Origin: Curtobacterium sp. MCBD17_013
GTDB taxonomy: Bacteria; Actinomycetota; Actinomycetes; Actinomycetales; Microbacteriaceae
Direction of reading: 5' to 3'
Assembly (NCBI RefSeq): GCF_003234565.1
Contig: NZ_QKTU01000020.1
Coordinates: 1 to 34,626, forward strand
Length of the DNA stretch: 34,626 nucleotides
Shown: piece after piece, positions 7,972 through 16,560 of the stretch
Position numbering within the stretch: the first letter of the stretch is position 1
Layout of the letters: the number at the start of each line of letters is the position of its first letter
Position numbers and translations under genes: made by a program
The notes under the pieces: generated by a model
The model's database searches: none
What the model saw: only the letters and a program-made list of their open reading frames with translations
Told to the model about the DNA's origin: nothing

Positions 7972-9014
7972 GCGACGACGCCATCGGCCTCCAGACGGAG
8001 TCGCCCACCCCGGCACCCATGTCGTCCGCACCCCGACCGGCTCGCCGCGGCCTCCGCGGCGGGCCGCTCGGGGGTGTGCTCCGGATCCGCGAGTTCTCGG
8101 TGCTCGTCGTCGACGTCGCGCTCATCATCTACTTCGCCGCGACGAACCACGCGTTCCTGACGGGGTCGAACATCGGCAACATCGCGAACTTCCTCAGCGC
8201 GGCGGCGATCATCGCGGCGGGCGAGGTGTTCCTGCTCATCTGCGGCGAGATCGACCTGTCCGCGGGCATGACGTTCGCGCTGACGCCGATCCTCATGGTG
8301 ACGTTCGCCGACGCGATGCCGCTGTGGACGGCGCTCCTGCTGGCGCTCGTCGTCGCGACGCTCATCGGGTTGTTCAACGGGGTCGTGAACCAGTACCTCA
8401 AGCTGCCGTCGTTCATCGCGACGCTCGGGACGCTGTACGGCCTGCACGGCGTGGCCCTCGCCATCGCGGGGAGCACACCGCTGCCGGCCCCCACGAAGGG
8501 CGCGCTCGTCGCGGTGTTCGGCGGGTACCAGTGGTCCGAGCTCGTCTGGGCGGTGCTCATCGTCATCGTCATGCAGGTCGTGCTGACGAGCACCCGGTCG
8601 GGCGTGCACACGATCGCCACGGGCGCGAACCTCGTCGGCGCCTCCGAGGCGGGCATCGCGGTCCGGCGCGTCAAGATCCGGGCGTTCATGCTCACGTCGC
8701 TGTTCGCCGGGCTCGCCGGCATCCTCGACGGCACGAACATCGCCAAGTCGTTCGACCCCAACGCGGGCGGCAACGACCTCATGTTCATGGCGATCGCGGC
8801 CGCGGTGCTCGGCGGGACGTCGCTCATCGGCGGCTCCGGCACCGTCGTCGGCGCCTTCCTCGGTGCGCTGCTCCTGGCCGTGCTCCAGGACGGCTTCAAC
8901 ATCGAGGGCATCTCCGCCACCACGTTCGTCATCGTCGAGGGCGCGGCGATCCTGCTCGCGATGATCCTCAACATCTACCTCGCGCGCTTCCGGCAGCGAG
9001 CGAAGGAGCAGTAG
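7968..9014 (+). CDS. Sugar ABC transporter permease (RbsC/FrcC-like)
   Basis: A 348-residue inner-membrane permease of the BPD_transp_2 family with about 8-10 hydrophobic segments. Family motifs are visible: AGEVFLLICGEIDLSAG (about 80-100), NGVVNQYLKLPSFIATLG, and the ATPase-contact region TGANLVGASEAGIAVRRVKI. The chosen GTG start overlaps the binding-protein stop in a GTGA, the common 4-nt coupling. An ATG at 8019 is an alternative but has no clear ribosome binding site. The N-terminus before the first membrane segment is long and Arg/Pro-rich. Confidence 0.9.
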   Translation: MSDDAIGLQTESPTPAPMSSAPRPARRGLRGGPLGGVLRIREFSVLVVDVALIIYFAATNHAFLTGSNIGNIANFLSAAAIIAAGEVFLLICGEIDLSAGMTFALTPILMVTFADAMPLWTALLLALVVATLIGLFNGVVNQYLKLPSFIATLGTLYGLHGVALAIAGSTPLPAPTKGALVAVFGGYQWSELVWAVLIVIVMQVVLTSTRSGVHTIATGANLVGASEAGIAVRRVKIRAFMLTSLFAGLAGILDGTNIAKSFDPNAGGNDLMFMAIAAAVLGGTSLIGGSGTVVGAFLGALLLAVLQDGFNIEGISATTFVIVEGAAILLAMILNIYLARFRQRAKEQ

Positions 9015-9016
9015 CC

Positions 9017-9847
9017 ATGACCACCACCACGGGTACGGGCACGACCGACCGCGCGCCGGGAGGCACGCCACCGGCGCTCGAGGCACGGCACGTCAGCAAG
9101 CGGTTCGGGTCCGTCACCGCCCTGCGCGACATCAACCTGCACGTCGGCAAGGGCGAGGTCCTCGGGCTCATCGGCGACAACGGCGCGGGCAAGTCGACGC
9201 TCATCAAGATCCTGACCGGGTACCACCAGCCGACGGAGGGCGAGCTGTTCCTCAACGGGGACCCGGTCACGTTCACCGGCATCGGCGACGCGCGGGAGCG
9301 GGGCATCGAGACGGTGTTCCAGGACCTGGCGCTCGTCAACACGCTGCCCGTGTACCTCAACCTCTACCTCAACAAGGAGCTCCGGCGCGGGCCCTTCCTC
9401 CGCCGCTCGGAGATGCGCGAGAACGCTCGCCGGTACCTCGACGACATCGGGATCCGGATCGCGTCTGTGAACGACGAGGTCGCGAACCTGTCGGGCGGCC
9501 AGCGGCAGGCGATCGCGGTCGCGCGATCGGTGTACTCCGACGCGAGGATCCTGCTGCTCGACGAACCACTCGCGGCCATGGGTGCGAAGGAGGGTGGCAT
9601 CATCCTCGACTTCATCTCGATGCTCCGCGAACGCGGCGAGGTGTCGATCATCCTCATCGCGCACAACTACACGCAGGTGTTCGACGTCTGCGATCGCGTC
9701 AACCTGCTGCAGCACGGCGAGATCACCCTCGACAAGCGCACCGACGAGGTCTCGGCCGAGGAGGTCCTCGACATGGTGGCCAAGGAGTACCGGCGCGGCG
9801 GACGACTGGCCGAGGGGCGGGGGCGGTTGCTCGACGAGGTGCGGTAG
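9017..9847 (+). CDS. Sugar ABC transporter ATP-binding protein (single domain, FrcA-like)
   Basis: A 276-residue cytoplasmic ATPase. Walker A GDNGAGKST (53-61), Q-loop in VFQDLALV, signature LSGGQ (158-162) and Walker B ILLLDEP (178-184) are all present. It carries only one nucleotide-binding domain, whereas RbsA, XylG and AraG are tandem proteins of about 500 residues. FrcA fructose importers share the single-domain plan and the FQDLALV segment. It starts 2 nt after the permease stop. The operon is complete: binding protein, permease, ATPase. Substrate not decided by sequence. Confidence 0.92.
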   Translation: MTTTTGTGTTDRAPGGTPPALEARHVSKRFGSVTALRDINLHVGKGEVLGLIGDNGAGKSTLIKILTGYHQPTEGELFLNGDPVTFTGIGDARERGIETVFQDLALVNTLPVYLNLYLNKELRRGPFLRRSEMRENARRYLDDIGIRIASVNDEVANLSGGQRQAIAVARSVYSDARILLLDEPLAAMGAKEGGIILDFISMLRERGEVSIILIAHNYTQVFDVCDRVNLLQHGEITLDKRTDEVSAEEVLDMVAKEYRRGGRLAEGRGRLLDEVR

Positions 9848-9870
9848 CGGCGGCGCGGCGCGGTTGGTCT

Positions 9871-9906
9871 GCCCCAGTCCAAGGGGCGAGATGACCCCGG
9901 CGCGCC
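9871..9906 (+). terminator. Weak candidate terminator after the importer operon
   Basis: GCCCC/GGGGC (9871-9875, 9883-9887) or GGGGCG/CGCCCC (up to 9906) can pair just after the ATPase gene. Stems are only 5-6 bp and no U-run follows, so this is tentative. Confidence 0.3.
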
Positions 9907-9999
9907 CCGCACGGCTCGCACGGCACCCGATCATGCGGTAGACAGAGTGGTACGCGCTCGATCCGAAGCCATCGGCCGGCGCGGGCGGCACGTGTCGAC

Positions 10000-10020
10000 C
10001 GGGACCCCCTGGAGGTCCCG
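10000..10020 (+). promoter_or_regulatory. Hairpin upstream of the phosphatase-GT2 operon
   Basis: CGGGACC and GGTCCCG pair (7 bp, 7-nt loop) about 50 nt before the GTG of the PP2C gene. It may lie in the leader or end upstream transcription. No convincing -35/-10 pair or sigma-B type box was found in the 223 bp between the importer and this operon. Confidence 0.35.
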
Positions 10021-10070
10021 CCCGGACGCGCCACCGTTTTCCGTGTGCTCGTGATCAGGAGGCATGCGCT

Positions 10071-11279
10071 GTGGGGACCCAACCGACCCTCGACGACGCG
10101 ACGACCGACCAGCCCCGCGTGCGCGAGGACCGACGGCAGCGCGCCGTCGAGAGCCTCGGGCTCACCGAACCGGACCGCAATCCGCGCCTCGACCGGATCA
10201 CCCGGATCGCGCGCGCCATGTTCGGCGTGATGATGTCCTCGGTCACGGTGATCGACCGGGACCGCGCGCTCTACATGGGCCGCGCGGGGTTCGACGACGC
10301 CGAGTCCGGCCGGGGGGACACCCCCTGCAAGCTCGTCACCGACACGGGCGAGGTCATCACGACGGACGACGCGCGCCTCGACCCCCGGTTCGCCGACATC
10401 CGGCCCTTCGTCGAGAACGGACTCGCCTTCTACATCGGGCACCCGCTCACCGACGCCTCCGGCAACGTCGTCGGGTCGTTCTGCCTCATCGACAAGGAGC
10501 CCCGGACGCTCTCCCCCCGCGAGATGCAGGAGTTCACCGACCTCGCTGCGTGGGCCCAGGAGGAACTCCTCGCCGAGGCCGAAGCCGTGCGCGCGCGCGA
10601 CACCCAGCAGGCACTGCTGCCGGAGCGGCCGCTCGTCACGGACGAGGTCCGCGTCGAGGGCGTCTGCATCCCGTCGCTCGGCGTCGGCGGCGACTACTAC
10701 GACCACGGTGTCGTCGGCCGCCTCGTGCACGTCGCGATCGGCGACGTCATGGGCAAGGGCACCGCGGCGGCGATCCTCGGGGCCGCCACCCGTGCCGCCG
10801 CCCGGACGATCGTGCCCTCGATCACCGACGAGGTCTCGCTCGGCGCGGCCGTGGACCGCATCGAACGGGCCATGACCGGTGACCTCCAGCGCACGAACGC
10901 CTTCGTGACCTACTTCCACGCCACCATCGACCTCGACACCGGGCGCCTCGCCTACGTCGACGCCGGCGCGGGCCTGTCGATCCTCGTGCGCGCGGACGGG
11001 ACGGCCGAGCAGCTCACCGGCACGGGCCTCCCGATCGGGATCCTGCCGCAGCCACACACCGCGCAGACGACGACGCTGTACCCGGGCGACCGCCTGGTCC
11101 TCGTGAGTGACGGGGTGCTCGACGTGCTGGACGACGAGATCGTCTGGCCGGACGAGCTCGCCGGCTACACGCGCGAGGCGGCCGACATCCACGCCCTCGT
11201 CGAACGCATCCGGTCACTCAGCGCCGAGCGGGTGCCGCTCGACGACGTCACCGTCGTGGTCGCGGAGTACCGCCCGTGA
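10071..11279 (+). CDS. GAF-domain PP2C phosphatase (SpoIIE/RsbU/RsbP-like)
   Basis: A 402-residue signalling phosphatase. A GAF sensor domain (about 35-165, containing DDARLDPRFAD and GSFCLIDKEPR) is joined by the typical linker TQQALLPE (178-185) to a PP2C domain. Metal-binding motifs are intact: GGDYYD (206-211), GDVMGKG (224-230) and SDGVLD (346-351). Such enzymes dephosphorylate a STAS protein, and one is encoded two genes downstream. GTG start 8 nt after AGGAGG. First gene of a five-gene overlapping operon, so it probably supplies the input signal (redox, ligand or light through GAF) for the kinase/STAS pair. It is cytoplasmic; no membrane segment is seen. Confidence 0.92.
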   Translation: MGTQPTLDDATTDQPRVREDRRQRAVESLGLTEPDRNPRLDRITRIARAMFGVMMSSVTVIDRDRALYMGRAGFDDAESGRGDTPCKLVTDTGEVITTDDARLDPRFADIRPFVENGLAFYIGHPLTDASGNVVGSFCLIDKEPRTLSPREMQEFTDLAAWAQEELLAEAEAVRARDTQQALLPERPLVTDEVRVEGVCIPSLGVGGDYYDHGVVGRLVHVAIGDVMGKGTAAAILGAATRAAARTIVPSITDEVSLGAAVDRIERAMTGDLQRTNAFVTYFHATIDLDTGRLAYVDAGAGLSILVRADGTAEQLTGTGLPIGILPQPHTAQTTTLYPGDRLVLVSDGVLDVLDDEIVWPDELAGYTREAADIHALVERIRSLSAERVPLDDVTVVVAEYRP

Positions 11280-13276
11280 CCCTCGAGATGACCCGCCGGG
11301 ACCGGCGGCTCCTCGAGCACACGACCTCGCGTCGGCGGCTCGTCACCATCCGGGTCGTCGTCGTCCTCGCGGCGCTCGCCGGGGCGGACTACGTCGGATG
11401 GCGCTGGGTCGCCTCCGTCAACTGGCACTCGTGGTGGATCGCCGTGCCGCTCATCCTCGCCGAGACCTACAGCGTCATCGACTCGCTCCTGTTCGCGTTC
11501 GGCGCCTGGCGGATCCGCGAACGCGGCGAACCACCGGCCCCACCCGCGGAGGACGTCACGGTCGACGTCTTCATCACGACGTACAACGAACCCGTCGAGC
11601 TCGTGATGCGCACGGCGCTCGCCGCGGTGGCGATCCGGCATCCGCACACGACGTGGATCCTCGACGACGGCGCGCGGCCGGAGATCCGCGAGGCCGCCGA
11701 GGCCGCGGGCATCGGCGTGATCACCCGGTCGTCGGACTGGATCGACCGGCCGCGGCACGCCAAGGCCGGCAACCTCAACAACGCGCTGCTGGCGACCGAG
11801 GGGGAGTTCCTCCTGATCCTCGACGCTGACCAGGTGCCCGACCCGCGCATCCTCGACCGCACCCTCGGGTACTTCAAGGAACCGCGGATGGCGCTCGTGC
11901 AGACGCCGCAGTGGTTCGAGAACGTGCCCGAGTCCGACGTGCTCGGCAGCCAGGCGCCGCTCTTCTACGGACCGATCCAGCAGTCGAAGGACGGCTGGAA
12001 CGCCGCCTTCTTCTGCGGGTCGAACGCGATCCTCCGCCGGGAGGCCCTGATGCAGTTGGGCGTGTCCCGGTACGTCGACGAGGTCGAACAGGGCGTGCAC
12101 CGCGCGATCCGCACCTCGCGCCGGTTGCTCGCGCGGGCACGGGAGGAGGCCGAGGGCCAGCCGCGCGTGCTGCAGGCGCTCGACGAGGCCGGGGCGATCG
12201 TCGACCGCGCGCGCGCCGAGCTCGCGAACGGCGACGGCATCGCCGACGTGACCTACCGGTTCCAGCGCGGCATCGACGCGATCGCGTTCCGGTTCGCCGG
12301 TGCCGACCTCGCCGCCATGCGTCAGGACCTGGCGGAGCTCGCCGCGCTGTCCGTGGAGGCCGACACGTTCGCCGCCATCGACGACTCCGCGCTCGACCTG
12401 CTCGGCCAGCGCGACGCGTCGCCGATCGTCGCGATCGAGGCGATCTCGCTCCTCGTCGGCGCGCTCGACGTCAGCCGTGGCGACGAGGCGCAGGCGATCA
12501 TGCCACTGGCCACGATCTCGGTGACCGAGGACATGGCGACCGCGATGCGCCTGCACGGCCTCGGCTGGCGGTCGGCGTACCACGACGAGCTCCTCGCACG
12601 CGGGCTGGCCCCCGAGGACCTGCCGACGATGCTGACGCAGCGACTCCGTTGGGCGCAGGGCACGATGCAGGTGTTCTTCCGCGAGAACCCGCTGGTGCAG
12701 CGGGGCTTGTCGTTCGCGCAGCGCCTCATGTACTTCTCGACCATGTGGAGCTACCTCTCCGGGTTCGCCGCGGTCGTGTACATCGCCGCGCCGGTGCTCT
12801 GCCTGGCGTTCGGGGTGGTCCCCGTCCAGGCGTACAGCGTCGACTTCTTCGCGCGGCTCATCCCGTTCCTCGTGCTCAACCAGGTGCTGTTCTGGGTGGT
12901 CGCGGCCGGACGCCCGACGTGGCGCGGGCAGCAGTACTCGCTCGCGCTGTTCCCGGTCTGGATCGAGTCGGTCACGTCCGCGTTCCGCAACGTGTACCTC
13001 GGGCAGCCGCTCGGGTTCCGCGTGACCCCGAAGACGAAACAGGAGTTCACCGGCCACCGGTGGGACCTCGTGCGGCCGCAGCTCGTCGCCATGGGGTGCC
13101 TCGTCGCTGCGCTCGTGCTCGTCGCCGTCCGCTACGCGGCGGGGCAGGCGCACGGCATCGCCCCCCTCATCAACTCGGCATGGGTCGTCTTCGACCTCGC
13201 GATCTTCAGCATCGTCATCCGGGCCGTTCACTACACGGGGCCGGATGCGCTCCGGGAGAAGGAAGAGACAGCATGA
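11276..13276 (+). CDS. Membrane glycosyltransferase family 2, cellulose-synthase-like, with large insertion
   Basis: A 666-residue processive GT2. Two N-terminal membrane segments (about 24-41 and 51-75) precede a GT-A domain with FITTYNEP (99-106), DDG (130-132), DAD (183-185), TED (417-419) and QRLRW (455-459). About four to six further membrane helices and an FRVTPK motif (581-586) follow. This is the BcsA plan: sugar polymerisation coupled to export. Two oddities: about 150 extra, largely helical residues (262-412) between FFCGSNAILRR and TED, where BcsA has about 20; and no C-terminal PilZ domain, so no c-di-GMP control through it. The GTGA start overlaps the phosphatase gene. The polymer could be a beta-glucan or mannan; sequence alone does not say. 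Confidence 0.9.
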   Translation: MTLEMTRRDRRLLEHTTSRRRLVTIRVVVVLAALAGADYVGWRWVASVNWHSWWIAVPLILAETYSVIDSLLFAFGAWRIRERGEPPAPPAEDVTVDVFITTYNEPVELVMRTALAAVAIRHPHTTWILDDGARPEIREAAEAAGIGVITRSSDWIDRPRHAKAGNLNNALLATEGEFLLILDADQVPDPRILDRTLGYFKEPRMALVQTPQWFENVPESDVLGSQAPLFYGPIQQSKDGWNAAFFCGSNAILRREALMQLGVSRYVDEVEQGVHRAIRTSRRLLARAREEAEGQPRVLQALDEAGAIVDRARAELANGDGIADVTYRFQRGIDAIAFRFAGADLAAMRQDLAELAALSVEADTFAAIDDSALDLLGQRDASPIVAIEAISLLVGALDVSRGDEAQAIMPLATISVTEDMATAMRLHGLGWRSAYHDELLARGLAPEDLPTMLTQRLRWAQGTMQVFFRENPLVQRGLSFAQRLMYFSTMWSYLSGFAAVVYIAAPVLCLAFGVVPVQAYSVDFFARLIPFLVLNQVLFWVVAAGRPTWRGQQYSLALFPVWIESVTSAFRNVYLGQPLGFRVTPKTKQEFTGHRWDLVRPQLVAMGCLVAALVLVAVRYAAGQAHGIAPLINSAWVVFDLAIFSIVIRAVHYTGPDALREKEETA

Positions 13277-13605
13277 TCACCGTGGACGTGGAACCCGTCG
13301 AGGGCGGCGTCGTCCTGACGCCGAAGGGCCGGCTGACGGTCGCATCGGCACCGAAGCTCCGTGCGGTCGCCACGGAGCGGCTCGAGGCGGGGGACCAGAT
13401 GCTCGTCGTCGACCTCTCCGGCACGACGTTCGTCGACTCGTCCGGGCTCGGCGCGCTCGTGTCCCTGCTCAAGTCGGCGCGACAGGCGGGCGGCGACCTC
13501 CGCCTCGTGGCGCCGTCCGAGCAGGTGTCGATGGTGCTCCGCCTGACGAACCTGGACCGGATCCTCCAGCCGCGCGCATCGGTCGAGGACGCCCTCCGTG
13601 ACTGA
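13273..13605 (+). CDS. STAS-domain anti-sigma factor antagonist-like protein
   Basis: A 110-residue single STAS domain like SpoIIAA/RsbV. The phosphorylation loop VDSSGLGAL (Ser56/Ser57) is intact, so it should be phosphorylated by an RsbW-type kinase and dephosphorylated by a PP2C phosphatase, both encoded in the same operon. It starts in an ATGA overlap with the glycosyltransferase stop and overlaps the kinase gene by 8 nt. In classic systems the free form binds the kinase and releases a sigma factor. Here no sigma factor is nearby, and the target may be the glycosyltransferase or a factor elsewhere. Confidence 0.93.
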   Translation: MITVDVEPVEGGVVLTPKGRLTVASAPKLRAVATERLEAGDQMLVVDLSGTTFVDSSGLGALVSLLKSARQAGGDLRLVAPSEQVSMVLRLTNLDRILQPRASVEDALRD

Positions 13606-14041
13606 GCAGCCCGCCCCGATCACCGGTGGTCGACGCGTGCACATCGACGTGCCCGCGACACTCGAGAGCATCGAGACCCTGCAGGACGCGTTCGACCACT
13701 GGTGGACCGAGCTCGGCGACGAGGCAGCGATCGCCACGCGGTTCTCGTTCGAGACGGCGATCGTCGAGATCGCGGCCAACATCGTCGAGCACTCGCGGCG
13801 CAGCGACGCCGAGGTCGGTGGTCGCCGCTACACGCTCGACCTCGACGCGACGGACGAGGTCCTCGTCGCCGAGTTCCAGGACAACGGTCTGCCCGCCGAC
13901 ATCGATCTCGCGGCCGTCACCATGGCCGACATCGAGGACGAGAGCGGTCGCGGCCTCGCGCTGGCGCTCGCGAGCCTCGAGCGGCTCGACTACCGCCACG
14001 AACACGGCCGCAACATCTGGACACTCGTGTGTCGACGATGA
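13598..14041 (+). CDS. RsbW/SpoIIAB-like serine kinase (HATPase_c_2)
   Basis: A 147-residue GHKL ATPase-kinase. N-box EIAANIVEHS (Glu57, Asn61), G1 box DNG (95-97), glycine-rich lid ESGRGLALA (115-123) and terminal GRNIWTL match anti-sigma kinases. It would phosphorylate the STAS protein upstream. The GTG start overlaps the STAS gene by 8 nt and its stop overlaps the next ATG (ATGA). In other genomes the unphosphorylated STAS protein sequesters this kinase away from a sigma factor; here its client is unknown. Confidence 0.92.
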   Translation: MTEQPAPITGGRRVHIDVPATLESIETLQDAFDHWWTELGDEAAIATRFSFETAIVEIAANIVEHSRRSDAEVGGRRYTLDLDATDEVLVAEFQDNGLPADIDLAAVTMADIEDESGRGLALALASLERLDYRHEHGRNIWTLVCRR

Positions 14042-16557
14042 AGCGGCGCACGACGCGCGCGGTGGCCCTGGTCATCGCGATCGCCGTGCTCGTGCTCGGG
14101 GGGACGGCGCCCGTCGCGTCGGCGGCCACCCGGTCGTCGCCCGCGGGCGTCACCGCGTCGGGGACCCCGCGCGGGTCCGGCACCTGGTTCGGGCCGGACC
14201 TCGACTGGGCGAACGACGCCCCGGACGGGTACGCGGGCCGACTCGGCGCGACGCCGTCGATGTACGGCATCGACGTCGACTACCCGGTGGACGCGCGCGC
14301 CGCCCAGCAGTGGCGGACCGCGGCGCGCCAGGCCGCCGCGCAGGGCGCCGTCCTCGTGGTGAGCTTCGAACCGAGGACCTCCCTGGCACGACTGGACGCG
14401 GCCGACGCCCGCCGCGCCGACGGACTCCTGGAACAGGTCCGGAAGCAGTACGGCACGGAGCAGCTCGTCCGGTTCGCGCCCGAGATGAACGGCACCTGGG
14501 TCCGGTGGGGGCAGCAGCCGACCGAGTTCGTCAGCGCCTTCCGGCAGCTCGCACGCGTCGTCCACGCGGGGACGTCGAAGGCCCGCATGGTCTGGTCACC
14601 CTCCTACGGCTCCGGCTACCCCTTCGGTGAGGCCGCCGGTCGCCTCGCCTCGGCGAACGCGATGGACATCGCGGCACTCGACACGAACCACGACGACCGC
14701 CTGACCGAGGCGGACGACCCGTACGCGCCGTACTGGCCGGGCAGCGCCTCGGTCGACTGGGTCGGTCTGTCCATGTTCTTCTTCGGCAAGGGCAAGGCGA
14801 CCGCGGCGGCGGGCCGATCGGTGTCGCTCTCGCAGAACGCGGCACCCGTCGCGGGTGAGGTCGACCGACGCTTCGACGAGTCCTGGGGGTACACCCAGCC
14901 CCAGGACCGCACCTTCTACCAGCGGTTCGCGGTCGGGGAGCACCGGCCGCTGCTGCTCGACACCGGCGCGCTGGACGTCCACTCGCTCGGCGGGGCCGCC
15001 GAGCTGACGGTCAAGCAGGGCTGGTGGCGCCAGATCATCGCCGCGTTGCCGAGCCACCCGCTCGTCCGGGGCGTCACCTGGCTCGAGGCCGACCGCGAGG
15101 AACCCGAGGCGGGCAACCGGGTCGCGGACTGGCGGGACACCGCGGTCCGGGGGATCGCCGGGTCGTTCCGGACCGACCTGCAGGACGCCGGACGCTTCGT
15201 GTTCGGACCCGTCACGGACCGCTTCACCGCCCAGCAGGGCAGCGCGGCGACGAACCAGCAGCTCGAGACCGGCGGCGACCAGATGGCCTGGATCGTCGCG
15301 TGCGCGGTCGTGCTCGCGCTGACGTTCCTGCTGTCCGGGCTCGTCGGTCGGCTCGCGCCGTCCTGGCGGTACGACGACGACGGCAAGCCCGGGCGCGACC
15401 TCCGGATCGACCTGTTCCGCGGGTTCATCATCCTCGCGGTCGTGATCACGCACGTCGAGCTCGCCGGGCCCTACTCGTACCTCACCCTGCACGCGATCGG
15501 CGCGATCACGGGCGCCGAGATGTTCGTGTTCCTCAGCGGACTCGTGCTCGGCATGGTCTACCCGCTGGGCGTCGCGCGGTTCGGCGAGTGGGCCTCGGCG
15601 GTGAACGCGTGGCGGCGCGCCCGGAAGCAGTACCTCGTCACGCTCGGGGTGATCCTGGTCGTCTTCGCGCTGAGCTTCGTGCCGTTCCTCAAGGCGTCGG
15701 CGATCACGACGTTCACGGACCGGGGCACGGGCACCGGCGGGGTCGGCGCGGAAGGCCGCGTCTACGACCTCTACCCGAACGCCATGCGGCTGCTCGACTA
15801 CCCGCCGCCCTGGTACGCCGTCCGGCAGTTCCTGCTCCTCGAGATGGGCCCGTGGCCGTTCAACATCATGGGGCTCTTCGTGGTGCTCAGCATCGCGATC
15901 CCGGTGCTCATGTGGATCATCCGGCGCCGTGCGTGGTGGGCGCTGCTCATCGTCAGCTGGGCGCTCTACGTGCTCGATGCCGTGCGTCCCGACCTGTCGC
16001 CGCTACCGTCGCAGTTCGAGGCCGTGTTCCCGCTCTTCACCTGGCAGGTGGTGTTCACCCACGGGCTCGTGCTCGGGTACTACCGCCGGCGGATCGTGGC
16101 CGCGCTGACGAGCCGTGTCGGCAAGCTGCTCATGGCGATCGGCGTCGTCGGGTACGCCGGGTTCCTCGTCTACGTCTGGGCGGGTCACGTCGCCGGGTTC
16201 ACCCCGACGCCGTTCCCCGCGGGGATGTACGACGAGCTGTACAACACGGCGTACCAGCGCGTCGACCTGCAGTGGGGCCGGCTCGTCGACATCGCGTTCT
16301 TCGCGGTCGTGTCGTACGCGGTGCTCACCGTGTTCTGGAAGCCCATCAACGCCGCGATCGGGTGGCTGTGGATCCCGCTCGGGCAGGCGAGCCTCTACGT
16401 GTTCGTGTGGCAGGTGTTCTTCGTGCTGCTCATCGCGTCGATCCCCGGCCTCGACAGGTCGAACGTCCTCGAGGGCACGCTCATCCACACCGCGATGATC
16501 CTGCTCAGCTGGTACATGGTGCGGAAGCGGTTCCTGTTCGCGGTCATCCCGCGGTAG
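14038..16557 (+). CDS. Secreted GH26-like domain fused to an OpgC-type membrane acyltransferase
   Basis: An 839-residue two-part protein. Residues 1-30 are a Sec signal peptide. Residues about 47-380 resemble glycoside hydrolase family 26: the acid/base motif reads RFAPEMNGTW (Glu149) and the C-terminal part has WWRQIIAALPSHPLVRGVTWLE. At the usual nucleophile segment (AETG-like) the protein reads LLLDTGA, so Asp308 stands where Glu is expected. After a linker and a membrane helix (about 416-436), residues about 450-835 form an OpgC-like polytopic acyltransferase with LRIDLFRGFIILAVVITH (His472) and AEMFVFLSG (Glu494). OpgC modifies glucans with acyl groups. It probably binds or trims and acylates the polymer made by the upstream GT2. 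ATGA overlap with the kinase gene. Confidence 0.85.
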   Translation: MKRRTTRAVALVIAIAVLVLGGTAPVASAATRSSPAGVTASGTPRGSGTWFGPDLDWANDAPDGYAGRLGATPSMYGIDVDYPVDARAAQQWRTAARQAAAQGAVLVVSFEPRTSLARLDAADARRADGLLEQVRKQYGTEQLVRFAPEMNGTWVRWGQQPTEFVSAFRQLARVVHAGTSKARMVWSPSYGSGYPFGEAAGRLASANAMDIAALDTNHDDRLTEADDPYAPYWPGSASVDWVGLSMFFFGKGKATAAAGRSVSLSQNAAPVAGEVDRRFDESWGYTQPQDRTFYQRFAVGEHRPLLLDTGALDVHSLGGAAELTVKQGWWRQIIAALPSHPLVRGVTWLEADREEPEAGNRVADWRDTAVRGIAGSFRTDLQDAGRFVFGPVTDRFTAQQGSAATNQQLETGGDQMAWIVACAVVLALTFLLSGLVGRLAPSWRYDDDGKPGRDLRIDLFRGFIILAVVITHVELAGPYSYLTLHAIGAITGAEMFVFLSGLVLGMVYPLGVARFGEWASAVNAWRRARKQYLVTLGVILVVFALSFVPFLKASAITTFTDRGTGTGGVGAEGRVYDLYPNAMRLLDYPPPWYAVRQFLLLEMGPWPFNIMGLFVVLSIAIPVLMWIIRRRAWWALLIVSWALYVLDAVRPDLSPLPSQFEAVFPLFTWQVVFTHGLVLGYYRRRIVAALTSRVGKLLMAIGVVGYAGFLVYVWAGHVAGFTPTPFPAGMYDELYNTAYQRVDLQWGRLVDIAFFAVVSYAVLTVFWKPINAAIGWLWIPLGQASLYVFVWQVFFVLLIASIPGLDRSNVLEGTLIHTAMILLSWYMVRKRFLFAVIPR

Positions 16558-16560
16558 CCG

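Noticed and set aside
11276..13276. c-di-GMP-controlled cellulose synthase with PilZ domain
   Set aside because: No PilZ motifs (RxxxR, [D/N]xSxxG) follow the FRVTPK segment; the C-terminus is membrane helices.
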